Source: Melieria omissa
Lineage: Eukaryota; Arthropoda; Insecta; Diptera; Ulidiidae
DNA length: 64,000 nt
Direction of reading: 5' to 3'
Assembly: GCA_963971225.1 (NCBI GenBank)
Contig: OZ020269.1
Location: 96,227,540-96,291,539 of the forward strand
Below, piece by piece: positions 11,537-22,907 of this stretch. Position numbers and translations under genes: made by a program. Each line of letters starts with the position of its first letter. Position 1 is the stretch's first letter. The notes under the pieces were generated by a model. It was not told the origin of the DNA, made no database searches, and was given only the letters and a program-made list of their open reading frames with translations.

Positions 11537-12496
11537 AGGGAGAGGGCTGGGGTGTGAACCGGGTTTTGTTTTTTGGCTCTAACTTTTCACAGAATAAAGA
11601 TATCGAAAAATCGAAGATACCGTTAGACAGGTAAATATAAAGCGCAAATTTGTTGTGAAGACAGATTACCGTTTTGATTAACATTTAACTCTCTACGTCC
11701 AATTTTCTAAGGACGTGATTTTTCGCTTTTCCAAAAAAGTGGCTGGGTTGTGAACCATCTGGCAAATCGCAATTGAAGTCGGAAAATACGAAGAAAACAC
11801 CCATAATTTTGAAATAAGTTGAAAATTTATTTAATCAGGAAGGCTCAAGAGGTGAAAAAAAGTTATAATGACGCCAATTAGGCCAAAAAATCGCAATGAA
11901 TGCAAGTGCTCAATTTTTGTTTTTTTTCATCCTAATCGGTGTCGCAATGTTTGCATATGAAATACGAATGCGTTCTCGCATTGGCCCACCTCAAATGAAC
12001 TCAACGAAATCGAGTGACATTACATAAAATTACTTTATTTTAATAAATCCGGCGATATTTGACCGTCCTAGTGCAAATGTAGTACGAAAAACAGGTGGTT
12101 CATAACCCAGCCACCTCAGTGGTTCACAGCCCAACCACGATGCCATTTTGGAAACTTTTAAAATAACGACACTTCTAATCATAATTCCACATAAACAAAT
12201 ATTGCATCGTAAAATAGAATCAAAACACTAAATAAACATGTATTACACTGACCTTTTCGTAATAAGCTCAGTCACTTGGATAGCACTTTGAAAAAAAGCC
12301 AACAAGTTTTCGCAGTCGATTTTCAAACACGATGTCTTTCAAACTCGATTGCTGCCACAAGCAATACGTGTTTGTACTTCGGTGTAACCACAAAAGCAGA
12401 GTAATATCATAAGACAAATTTGACAGTTGAAAGATTGGCGATATGTCAATTAGGGAAAGAAAAAACGGTAATGGTTCACAACCCAGCCCTCTCCCT
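11537..12496. mobile_element. 960-bp TIR element with repeated end motif
   Basis: The ends AGGGAGAGGGCTGGGGTGTG and its near-complement at 12473-12496 are inverted, with TA on both sides (11535-11536, 12497-12498). The end motif GGCTGGGTTGTGAACC recurs inside: direct near 11745, inverted near 12093 and 12121. No transposase frame is present. The TA target suggests the Tc1/mariner superfamily, but the family is unassigned. Confidence 0.8.
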
Positions 12497-12714
12497 TATT
12501 ATTTAAAAAAAAAGAGTGGGACTAGGAAAAATGGGACTCAATGTGGATAGTTATGTGTTGTTTTTTTGGGCTGGACGTTTGACACAATTTTGTATTTCGA
12601 TTTGAAATTAGATAGATTAGATTTGGTTTTTACACTAAAAAATAGTTTACACTACACTAAAAAACTAAAAAACTAAAAAAATGGTTTACATTTAAATTAT
12701 AGTTTACGATTTTT

Positions 12715-12960
12715 AACTTATGCGACATCCATGCATCGAGTTTGTTTTTGTATACAACCTTATTCAAATGGTTTTAAATTGTTTTTGTACAATTTTTAGC
12801 TTCAGGAAAATCGGAACAGTGCTTACGTAACGATTTCCATGATTTTATGGACATTTTTGACAATTGACTTTCCAGACCTTGACATGAAAATTACAGGATT
12901 GTTATCGAGGAAATTAAAATTCCGTTTTTCTTCTTCTTCCTCATCTGGGATATAATAATG
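12715..12960 (-). pseudogene. decayed mariner transposase fragment
   Basis: On the minus strand one reads S-R-S-G-K-S-I-V-K-N-V-H-K-I-M-E-I-V, then stops, then YKNNLKPFE, GCIQKQTRCMDVA. This matches the mariner N-terminal half (SGRPIVENVDKIMEIVE, followed by the second helix-turn-helix and KKLDVW). Several stops are present and the catalytic part is absent. Confidence 0.65.
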
Positions 12961-12970
12961 GTACACAAAT

Positions 12971-13025
12971 TTAGTTCTGCTGGCCAATGTGGGCATAGTT
13001 CGTATCACAGTATTATGCCAAAATA
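12971..13025 (-). repeat. 55-57-bp dispersed repeat, copy 3
   Basis: TTAGTTCTGCTGGCCAATGT followed by CATAGTTCGTATCACAGTAT. It is the most diverged of the three copies and lies right beside the mariner fragment. Confidence 0.65.
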
Positions 13026-13036
13026 AAACACAAACA

Positions 13037-13775
13037 AAGATCTTCAAAGGTAAAGTTTTAAACGGATAATTTTAAAAATTTTTCGTTTATTTTATTCGAA
13101 TAATTTTTCTCTTTCATTTAATGTTCGTATTAGTATTCTACATTGTGATCAGTTTTGAAAATAAAATAAAAATATTCATGTCCTTGAAATTTCAAATTTA
13201 CTTAAAAAATCCTGATATCAGAGAGAAAAACTAAAAACGCAGTTTAACTAATTTGGCCCATAGTTTTGGAAATTTTTTGGATTTTTGTTGCATAGTGTTA
13301 CAGTTCAAATTATTGTCTTAAGGACATCATAAAAATTTAAATGCTAATTAACAAACATAAAAATTATATATTAATAAACCAAAACAGATAAGGTTCAAGA
13401 AAAAATATAGAAAATTTTCAAGGATCTTCAAGGGTAAAGTTTTGAAAGGACAATTTTAAACATTTTTCGTTCTCAAACAACAAAATATTAATTTTTTATT
13501 GAAATCTAACAAATTTTTTCTCTCATTTAATACGCATATTAGTATTCGACATTGCACTCAGTTTTGAAAATCATATTTTTTAATATTCAAGTTTTTGAAA
13601 TTTCACATTTCCATCCTCAGATTTGAATGAAAACCATAAAAAGCAGTTTATTTATATTTGGCTTCCAATTTTGCAAAAATATCGATTGGTTTGTGTGTTT
13701 TGAAATTTTTTGATTTTTGTTGCATCTTGAGGAAATCATTAAAAATCAAATGCTAGTTAACAAACATAAAAATGA
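13037..13775. repeat. tandem duplication, about 385 bp, two diverged copies
   Basis: The first copy starts AAAGATCTTCAAAGGTAAAG at about 13037, the second AAGGATCTTCAAGGGTAAAG at about 13420. Both run on through ATTAGTATTC, CAGTTTTGAAAAT, GATTTTTGTTGCAT and TTAACAAACATAAAAA. No gene is present. Confidence 0.75.
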
Positions 13776-15639
13776 TGTATCTAGGAACGATTATTCATTC
13801 AAAGTGGCTTGAGTAGATTTGTCGATTTGCAGACAGACCCTCAACTTGTGGTATCACAATGAGCCCATTTCGCGACCTAAGTGTATCTTCCGGCAGGCTT
13901 CATGCCCAGACAGCCACCTTAACCTCACTTCACCTAAGAACAATTTGGTCTGGCTAGACTCTGGTGTAAGCAAGAGAATTATTGGGGATTTTTTCACCAA
14001 AAAAGTTACACTCTCTTTATTCCATTTCCGTATAAACAAGAGCACTAATTAAAATAGTTAAAAAGGTTAAGATTTCCTTAGTGCACAACTCTGATTGACT
14101 TCTTCATAATAGCGAAGAATGAAGCATGAAAACTTGACGCCTTTTGCATATTTCTATATTTTCTATACATGAAAACCATTTTCACTCGCACCAACCTTGT
14201 ATCAGTTTCCCTGTTATCCTTCGGCCTTATTGTGTCGCTTATGCGGCGTTCGTAATAAATATACATTAGCATTTGAATAGCGCGCAATCAGCAACAGCGA
14301 CAGCAAATGGCCCAATGTGACGCACTTCCGTGCGTACAACGGCGGCAGTTGGTCAGCGCACGGAAATGCGCATTGCTCAGCGATGGCAACAAAGACTCGA
14401 ACGCAACATGTGCCACAACATCACTGAAACATTGTATAAATATACCTACATACATAGTTATGTATGCACATACAGTTAAATGAAAAATTATGCATGCTTT
14501 GTGGTCATATTGTCTGTCAATTGTCGGCAAAATATGGTTAATATTATTTTTGACTTGAAGGCTTAAGCCTGCGTCATTAAAAAAAAAAAATGTAGGCACA
14601 ACAACAATATTTGCCTACATGCATACAAGTTAAATGATTGCATTATTATCATTGGCGGATTTATTCATGACGTGCAATTAAAATAAATGTCAGAACATTT
14701 ATGCATGTAATTTTTTCTTGCCATAAGAGTCGTTGTAAGCGTTTGATGCATGCAGCGTAGGTGTCTGTGTTGGTGTGTGTGTGTGAGTGCTGTGTGGGCA
14801 TGTTAAACGTGTAAATAAAAAGGATTACAGTGAAATATTTGTACACAAAAATAATAAAGAATTTTATGAAGGCAAATTGTTGTGATTAAATTAAATTCAA
14901 TTGATTGGCTGTAAGCGCTGAAATAAATTGTTGGCGTATTTTACATGCACCTGTAGGCAACTATGAAGATTAATATTAATTAAATGAATGAACTAATTTC
15001 AATAATCTTAATAATTAACTATCAATTTAATGTAAAATAAATGCAGATTCTATGGAAATGTTCATATTGGTTGACAGAATGTAAAATATATAGACAAGTT
15101 CAATATAAAAGTTGAGTTTGAGAGTGAGGTTTTTGAAAGCTTTGAATAATAAACCAAACGATTATTTTATCACAACAGCTCAGAATTGTGTCAGATAGAG
15201 GAGTGTTGTGGGGGTTCTATGCTTCCGAGAGGAGGAAACAAGGAAAAAATCACTTAAAGTCGAATAAATTAAAAAATTATTTTTATTCTAATTATGTCTT
15301 AAAAAAGGACACGCACTAAAATTTTTGGTTTGAACCAAAAAATTAATTTCACAGTGTTACATTTTCATTAATTTTATTTTATTTCTTTACTATGATTGTT
15401 TGGTTCGTTCCAGAGACCATATTCCGACATCTTTCTAGCGTGTTGAGTTCGGTTTTTACCACTGTTCCCGGTAGGTGTTTCATTCAATGTGGTAGTGTGT
15501 TGTCTTCTGGACTATGCGGCCTCTATATCCAGTCCAAGCATGCTTTTATTTAATTTTGTATTTTTAGCACCCAAGAATATTGGCAGTTGTTGAATAAATC
15601 ATTCACTTTCACATTCATATTGGTTCAGTAGTTTCAGAG
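13776..15639. other. no gene seen
   Basis: Mostly AT-rich. A GC-richer patch at 14290-14410 has no coding signature that I can defend. Confidence 0.45.
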
Positions 15640-17040
15640 ATACGATGATCCTTCGCTTACTTAACTACTACATTTGGAAATTTTGTATGGTAACCCCCTT
15701 AAAAGTAGGAGATAGAGAGTCGATAAGTTAAAAAAAACATTTTTTATATAATCATATTGAAACTAGGAAGGTTAATAGAGTTTCGACGGTAACTTTTGAT
15801 TTTTTCTTTGTAGAAACCCAAAAATTTACAACCTCACAACTTCGTTTGTAGGGAACGAATTGGTGTCGTTGGTTAGCAATTCGTTTACTAAAGTTGAAGA
15901 ATTCGTCACGTTGGTGACGAATTTTGCAACTTTAGTAAATTTTGTATTTTGTACACTTAATAATTTTGTAGATCGCCGAATAAATCATTAAAATCGGTTC
16001 AGTAGTTCTCGAGATATGATGTTTTCTCGCTTAACGTAAACAAGAGGGAAGCAAATTTCATAGAAAATGGTCAGTTTTGTATGGCAGCTCCTTTAAGAAT
16101 TGGAGATAGCGGGTAGGTATGTTTGGAAGAAACATTTTAAAGTAAAAATAAATGGGTGTCGGTCTTATATTTGACACACCTGAGGGTAACCTGGGAGCAA
16201 TGGGAGCCCATTTTTATGAAAAGCATCATTTTGTATGGGAGACTGATTAAGGGTTGAAGATAGGGGCCAAGTATGTTTAAGAGAAATGTTCAGAAGGAAA
16301 AATTAGTTGAGGTCAGTCATAGGCTTTAACCCTCTAAGAGTAACTTCTTAGCAGCTTTAGAGCACTTTTGTGAACATTGTCCTTGAAACTAGAAATTAAA
16401 TGACTACTACATTTGCAACTTTAGTATGGCAACCCCCCAACAAGTTGGAGATAGAAAGTAGATATGTTAAAAAAACATTTGGAATGAAAAATAAATGGAG
16501 GTCAGTCTTACATTTGACACGTTGAAGATAGGGGCTAAGTATGATCGAAGGAAATGCTCAGAAGGAAAAATTAGTTGAGGTCAGTCATAGATTTTAATCC
16601 TCTTAGAGAAACTTCTGAGCAGCTGTGGAGGAATTTGTTGAATTTCCCAGCACTTTTGTGGGCATTAACATTGAAACTAGAAATTACATTAGAAGAACTT
16701 GGAGATAGAAAGTAGGATTGTTTAAAATAAAACATTCAGAAGAGAAATTAAATGTGGTCAGTCTTACATTTGACACGTCTGAGGGCCACTTGAGAGCGGT
16801 GGGGACATACTTTTTATGAAAACCATTCAATAATTTTGTATGGGAACCTCATTAAGGGTTGAAGATAGAGGAACAATATGTTCAGAAGAAATGTTTGAAA
16901 TAAAAAATTTGTTCAGTCTGTCATAGATGTTAACCCTCTAAGAGCAACTTCTGGGCAGGTGTGGAGCAATTTGTCAAATTTTCCAGCAATTTTGTAAACA
17001 TTGATTTTCAAACTAATAAATTTTAACTGAAATACTTACT
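15640..17040 (+). repeat. unclassified repeat family with internal tandem copies of about 300 bp
   Basis: GTATGGCA followed by GGAGATAGMRRGTAG recurs near 15687, 16082, 16425 and 16691. GGGTTGAAGATAGGGG with GAAATGTTCAGAAGG and GAGGTCAGTCATAG recurs near 16245, 16545 and 16850. The same modules occur at 44070-44680 and inverted at 7650-8400. No protein-coding frame survives. Confidence 0.7.
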
Positions 17041-17171
17041 AAAAAAAATTGAACTTGTTCAAAAAACCTTGAAAAAAATAAAAAACAATTCCATTAAAAT
17101 CATTTGTTTTGAAGCAGTGATACCAATTGATTTGGTTTGGTTGCTTTCTAAATAAAAAAATATTTCTAAGG

Positions 17172-17430
17172 TTGGCGACACCCATAACTATGATCGGTGG
17201 TCGTGTGGCCTTGTGGTCATCAAAATAGTTGACAGAACATTCCGATTCTATATTTTGACAGATGCGGCCGTAAGGTTGCTGTCGTCAATGTGTTTGGGGG
17301 CATAAGGCTAGCAACAGCCACAATTGTGATCGATGGACGTATATTCTTTTAGTGATCAAAACATTTGAACATTCTGATTCTATGAATGAATGTCTGAATG
17401 TTGCTGTCGTCAATGTGTTTGAGGCCTTAT
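17172..17430. repeat. tandem duplication, about 135 bp, two copies
   Basis: Both copies contain TGATCGGTGG/TGATCGATGG, CATTCYGATTCTAT and TTGCTGTCGTCAATGTGTTT. Confidence 0.7.
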
Positions 17431-17879
17431 ATTTAAAAGGCCTGAAGCCTGACTTTTCCTTTGTAGCTTTTTTCAGGTAAACTATTAAAGCCTCAGAACA
17501 AGCGAGCGTTTTACGTCATAGCTTTTAAAAAGGACTAAAAACACTCGTCACGTCAAACTAAGCTTCAATCTCACTGCGATGCTGTTCTAAAAATAAACTT
17601 GACCTCTTCATGTCAGGTTTTGTTTCTTTTGTTTCATCACTTTCACGACTTCAAGGTGCCCACAAATTAAACCATTTCCTTCTTTACGCATAGGAAATTT
17701 CTCTTTTTATTAACACATTGCTTTGCATCTCACTTTTCAATTAACTTAAATATGACCGCAATTGCCCCCGAACCATTTCGACATTTCACCATTTCACCAC
17801 CGAAGAGCTGAAATCAACCGAAAATATAAAAACAATTCTGAACAGAAAACTTTGCTGACATTTCCGCCTTTACGGTTTT
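17431..17879. other. no gene seen
   Basis: AT-rich DNA with nothing supportable. A TATAAAA box-like sequence lies at 17825. Confidence 0.4.
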
Positions 17880-18470
17880 AGTTGGTCGTGAGTCGTTTCG
17901 GGCACGCGGCATGGCCCCAAACTATACAATTTAATGCGACCCAATGCCGGCGCCTAATAAAGCCGTTGCCCATGGTGCCTCACCTCGCCTCCGCACTCGC
18001 TCTCGCGACCGCACTCGCAGCTCACTGCACATCAGTCGAGAAATGGAAATGTCGCCAACAGCTGAAATTTTCCACTCAAACCAACCAAAAGCGGCGGTGA
18101 ACAGCGGACAGACGGAGCCAATCAAGCGGCTGCCAGCCAAATCTGCACAGCGCAGTGCCCGGCGGCAGAGCAGCAGCAGCGCAGCGCATAGATGGCCGCA
18201 AAGTCAACACGAGCTGTGGCCATATTTGTTTGGGTGTCTGTATGTGTGTGTGTGTGTGTGTGTGTGCGTTGAAATGATTATGGCTGCTGGAGCCGTGGGG
18301 TATAAATTGCGTACATTTTATTATTGCAGCGCCATTAAAATCATTAAAGCTCACTGAAGGTTGCGTGCGCAAAAGTTCCACCAAATGTGAGTGGCGCATT
18401 AAAAAGCAACAGCAACAGCAACAGCAACAACAATTGAAACAATAACAACACTACATAGTAGTGAGTGCAG
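17880..18470 (+). promoter_or_regulatory. GC-richer patch, possible promoter or untranslated exon
   Basis: Base composition jumps well above the surroundings. The patch has TATAAAT at 18301, a CAA/CAG run at 18405-18445 and a good donor-like GTGAGT at 18461. A (TG)n run lies at 18245-18266. Open frames on both strands look like GC shadows and are not conserved protein that I recognise. It could be the promoter and 5' untranslated exon of Nplp1 or of another gene; this is inference only. Confidence 0.25.
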
Positions 18471-19678
18471 GCAACAAATGCTTATGCGAAAAATGTTAAA
18501 TCAATTGGCGATAATTATTTTCATTTGGATTTGTATGCTTTTCTCGCAACTGTCAGCCATGCAATAGCAAACAAACAAATAATGAAAAAGAATTGTTTTT
18601 GAAAAAACACTTCTTGCGCTTAATTAGTTTCGACAATGTGAAGTTATTAGTGCCGCCCGCGCACCCCGTTTGTGCTTGGGCACTTAAGCCGATGAGAGGC
18701 GTTAAAATGTTGCCCAGCTGTCCTGTCGAGTGATTTCGACAATTTAATTTAACGACAACGACATTAAGAGTGCCGAAGCTGATGGCAATGGCAACGACAG
18801 TTGGCCTTATTGATCTCGACATTTCCAGTTGGCAGTGCTTGACAGCGCGCACGATTTGCCGATTGTTGTTTACTGTGTTGACTTTTGTACGCACTCGATG
18901 CGAGTTGTTAGTCGAGTTGGCGTTTTAGGGTTGGCATTCGGGAAAATTTTGACACTTGACTTGTACGCTGCAGCTGAGTTGAGAGCAACAATTTTATTGA
19001 AATATCAAAAAGAATGCAATGAAAATTGTTGCACGCAAAATTGCCAGAGTTCTGTATTCATTTAATGCGTTCAAAAGTTTTACTAAAAGTGTTAAAGTTG
19101 TTAGCTAAATGAAAGAATGAGTTAAAATTACTAATAAGTCAAACAGTTGGTCAGGTTTGCTCTACAGGGCGTATGAGTAACATTTGTACCGGTTCACCCG
19201 GTTCACCACAGACATTTGTAAAATTCACTGTTTGGGTTTTCAGTTCAGTTTAGTTCATAGAAATGTTCTTTAGTGCGTTCTTCAATTCGTTTCAAAGGAT
19301 TAAAAAGCCAAATGGTTTCGTTTCCGCTTAGGTTTAGAACCAGTTCACAGCAATGTAGAATACAACAACAAAATATAGACATTTTTAATTGTACTTTGAC
19401 AGTTTCAAAGCCAATTACTGTCCACTCGAAATATTTTACAACTGGATTTTCAAAAGAAATGTTCATTTCAAAATAAAAAAATAAAAGATCCAACATGTTT
19501 TAAGTTTTCTGAATAGTGATGAAACAATCAACGTATCGCTTGAGAAATTTTTGATTTCGTTTCACCGAGATCATGCAATTTAATTTCGTTAGACCTTTTT
19601 TCTTTGTAATTGTGCAAATTCATTGCCGCAACACATTATACAACAGTTTATGGGCAACATTCGGCTCAAAATAACCAG
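18471..19678. other. no gene seen
   Basis: Mixed composition. One copy of the GCGTATGAGTAACATT motif occurs at 19169. No gene is supportable. Confidence 0.4.
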
Positions 19679-19905
19679 CTTGGAGCCGCATTAATGATGA
19701 AATCAAATAACACGTTGAACTAAAAGCATGAAGTCTACCAAGGTGACAATTTAACTAAAAGATATCATATTCCATTGTGGCTCTGAAGCCGCATTAATGA
19801 TGAAACCTAAACGAAAGTTGAACTAAAAACATGTAGTCTTCATGTCACTTAATGTCACAAGGTGGCAATTCAAAAGATATCATTTTCCATTATAACTCTG
19901 TCCAA
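19679..19905. repeat. tandem duplication, about 110-120 bp, two copies
   Basis: GAGCCGCATTAATGATGAAA / GAAGCCGCATTAATGATGAA, GTTGAACTAAAARCATG, AAGGTGRCAATT and AAAAGATATCAT recur in the same order. Confidence 0.75.
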
Positions 19906-20043
19906 AAGACTTTCAACTCTCATAAATAAACATACAAATATAGGTATATAAAAATACTTATTGAAGAAATTCTAAACTAAATCTCTAAACCAAAAATTTT
20001 GACACCTTTTTAACAATAGAACAGTAAAGTGTATAGGGTTTCA

Positions 20044-20122
20044 TAGCTCATACGGGGCGTATGAGCAACATAATTAAAATTCACATCAATAACAAGCAAC
20101 ACGGTGCGTATGAGTAACATTT
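20044..20122. repeat. GCGTATGAGYAACATT motifs, one within a hairpin
   Basis: GCTCATACGGGGCGTATGAGC forms an 8-bp inverted repeat around a 5-base loop and runs into the motif. A second motif follows at 20106. Other copies lie at 19169 and 23245. Confidence 0.55.
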
Positions 20123-20599
20123 ATTTATTATTATATTCATTCATTCAATTCATTGAGAATTTAATACAAAAAACATTAAAACAAAATACAATGCCATGCA
20201 TTCGAAAGGTCTAACGAATATCCCTTAGTTTTCATTTCTTTCATTTCTTTATTTCTTACGGCTTTATTCAGCCTAATTCTTTACATTCTTAAAAAAAGTA
20301 TAACATTAATATTACTACTAAATAGTTACCTTATGTCTATCGTTTTAAACAAATTGATATGACAATTTTTAATTTCTTCAGGCAGCTCGTTGAAACATTT
20401 GAGGCCTTTGTGAAAAAGACTATTTTTGTCTAAAGAACTAAATTTTTTTCTATGTTTTATGATTACTTTGGTTCTATTTTCATAGTCGTCATCATAACTT
20501 TGATTGTTTTTTATAATAGAGAAATTATAACTTTAATAGTAAGTTCTGCTAAATTTTTTGTGTCTCTGCATATTTTGAGTTTAGAAAACTTACTACTTT

Positions 20600-20829
20600 A
20601 CTTACCTACTCTACTTCACTTACCTACTCAACTGCTGCTACAACCGTTTATCAGTCTCCAAAAAAGCGCTCCAGCTGCTACTGTCCTTTGTTTGCTGGCA
20701 CCACCTGGAACTGCCAAGCGATGTCAAGTTCAGCATCGCTTTATCCTTCAAACGCAGATGTTTCCGCTCTCCTTCGCGTCGTCCACCAAAGGGTACCGTC
20801 TCCTAGACCCACGGAGGTATATTCAGACA
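20600..20829. other. GC-richer unidentified stretch, split from 21770-21850 by a mariner
   Basis: The stretch is less AT-rich than its flanks and carries an open frame that resembles no family I know. The mariner at 20832 appears to have inserted into it. Confidence 0.3.
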
Positions 20830-20831
20830 TA

Positions 20832-21765
20832 CCTTCTGGTCAAATTTGACCGGGAATTTTCAATTTAAATGAAGCGTGCACCAAATATTGTCAAATTTCT
20901 GATGGCATAAGGTTGGTAGCACTGTTATAGCATTCCATGTCAATTTTTAGTGCGATATGTGCATTAGTATGTTTTTGACAGCTGTGTAAACAAGTCTACC
21001 TCGAGTTTGTTCTGCGAATTTTACAATGTCTGAATCTTTTGATCAAAGAATTTGCATTAAATTTTGTCTTTCCAACGAAATTTCTTGTGCCGAAACGTTG
21101 AGAATGTTGCATAAAGCCTTTGGCGAGTCTGCTATGTCGAAAACACGGGCATATGAATGGTACAAATCGTTCAAAGAGGGTCGTATAGAGGTCGAAAACT
21201 TGCCTCATGCCGCTCGTCCATCCACATCAATTAATGACGAAAACATCAAAAAAGTGATGGCGTTAGTGCTTGAAAATCGTCGTGTGACTCAAAGAGAGAT
21301 AGCTGAAGAGCTTGAAATATCAAAAACATCAGTTCAAACCATTTTACACGATGTTTTGGAAATGAGACGTGTTGCAGCGCGACTTGTTCCGAAAAAGTTG
21401 AATTTTTTGCAAAAAGTGAATCGCAAAACTGCGATTATTTGGCCAAAAATAGCGTGAATGTCATTCCGCAAGCACCGTATTCGCCAGATATGGCTCCGTG
21501 CGCCTTTTTCCTGTTCCCTAGGCTCAAATTACCGCTACGTGGAAAGCGTTTTGATTCGATTGAAACCATCAAAGAGAATTCGCAGAGGGAGCTGAAAGCC
21601 ATACCGAAAGCGGCCTATGAAAAGTGTATCGAAGAGTGGAAAAAACGTTGGCATATGTGTATTGCATCCGATGGTGATTAGTTTGAAGGATATAAAATAA
21701 ATATTGAAGAATAAATGAATTTACTGTGTTTTTTTTACAATTTCCCGGTCAAATTGATATGATAA
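20832..21765 (+). mobile_element. internally deleted mariner element
   Basis: The transposase remnant is bracketed by inverted TCAAATTTGACCGGGAA (about 20840) and its complement TTCCCGGTCAAATT (about 21741). The outer few bases do not match, so the exact ends and the TA duplication are uncertain. At about 930 bp it is shorter than the usual 1.3 kb. Confidence 0.75.
21026..21681 (+). pseudogene. mariner transposase, catalytic middle deleted and frame shifted
   Basis: The frame starts MSESFDQRICIKFCLSN and covers both helix-turn-helix segments up to RLVPKKLNFLQKVNRK (about residue 130). It then joins, out of frame, to YLAKNSVNVIPQ-PYSPDMAPC and the C-terminal tail KRWHMCIASDGD. Roughly 190 residues with the first two catalytic aspartates are missing. 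The third one, normally D in SPDLAPCD, is replaced by alanine (MAPCAFF). It is therefore dead for three separate reasons. Confidence 0.85.
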
Positions 21766-21850
21766 CATGGCCAAGACAGCACAACTGCTGTACTTCATTG
21801 CTCATACAGCTTGCTGTTCCATCGAATATCGCTGCTCATCTCACACTCGG

Positions 21851-22525
21851 AGAGGATTGAAGATTTTGTGAGATATATTTCTATAGGAAATTGGCAAAAT
21901 CAAATTTTTAACTTTTATTAACTTTATTATTAATATTAACTAATGGTTAATATTACTATAATTACCATTACTTTACTACTATTACTATTTCTAATAATTT
22001 TTTAATTTTATTTTTTAATATTAACTTTAATTTCTTTTTTAATTTTTATTTTTTATTTCTAAGTTACTACTCAATGGGGGTTTAAACTTTAGTTGTGTCA
22101 AAAACAAATGTTTTTCATCCCAATGAAAAAGTTTCGCAGAAGTACAGTCAAAGTCTTACAGGAGCTTTCAAAAGAATGGACATTTTTAAGATTAAAATGA
22201 GTGCATGAGTGAGTTAGCAGAATTTTAGAAAATATAGAAAACAGAACAATAGAATAGAAAATAAAATTCTAGAAAAATAAAACAAAAAGGATCGCCATTG
22301 GAAAATGTATGCTTGATTTGATATATTTTTTGTGTTTACTTTTGTTGTTCTGAAAAGCCTGTTGTTCGAATTTTTATCTCATTTGTCTATTTTCCTGAGC
22401 CTAAAAATTCAAAAATTATTTTTATGGAAGTGATTTTGGTAGAGACCATTAAGCTGTATGCACTCCAGACATATTTATATACAAAGAATTCAAATAAATT
22501 TGTTTAATAGATCTTGAGATATCAT
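21851..22525. other. no gene seen
   Basis: AT-rich with ATT-type low complexity at 21900-22060. Confidence 0.5.
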
Positions 22526-22536
22526 GTGAAGAGTTC

Positions 22537-22896
22537 CCCTGAGTCGAACTTCTATTAGGCAGCTTGTCGGAGTCATTACTGACACTGAGCCATTGGATCC
22601 ATGCTTGTCAAATGGTGTCTCTCATCCAGTGATGTCTGCAGAAGCTGTGCAGATGAAGAAGGAGTGGAAACGAACCATCCACTGCTCGACTCTGGCGGCT
22701 TGTCTTGTGTGGCAAGAGTTGAAATTTCGGATTTGCTCTCCTTCATCAAGAGGTCGAATTGGTTTGCCCTGGACTGAGAGCCACTGGTTAGCTCTAGAAA
22801 CTTCCAAGAAGGGATTAACAATGGACCAGTTTGGCCTCCGAGTGGAAATGCGGCCTCTGGGTCGCACATACCCTTCCCTACCTAACCTAACCAAGA
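22537..22896 (+). mobile_element. 5'-truncated CTAACC-ended LINE fragment
   Basis: It is closely similar to the reverse complement of 35706-36060: the zinc-knuckle part (GATGTCTGCAGAAGCTGTG), CTCCTTCATCAAGAGGTCGA and the 3' tail ACCTAACCTAACC. The flanks repeat GTGAAGAGTTC (22526-22536 and 22897-22907), an 11-bp target duplication. It carries an internal deletion and frameshifts. Confidence 0.8.
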
Positions 22897-22907
22897 GTGA
22901 AGAGTTC

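Noticed and set aside
17944..18399. Open frames of 107-137 codons on both strands
   Set aside because: Both strands are open because the patch is GC-rich; no domain is recognisable and CA/TG runs are included.
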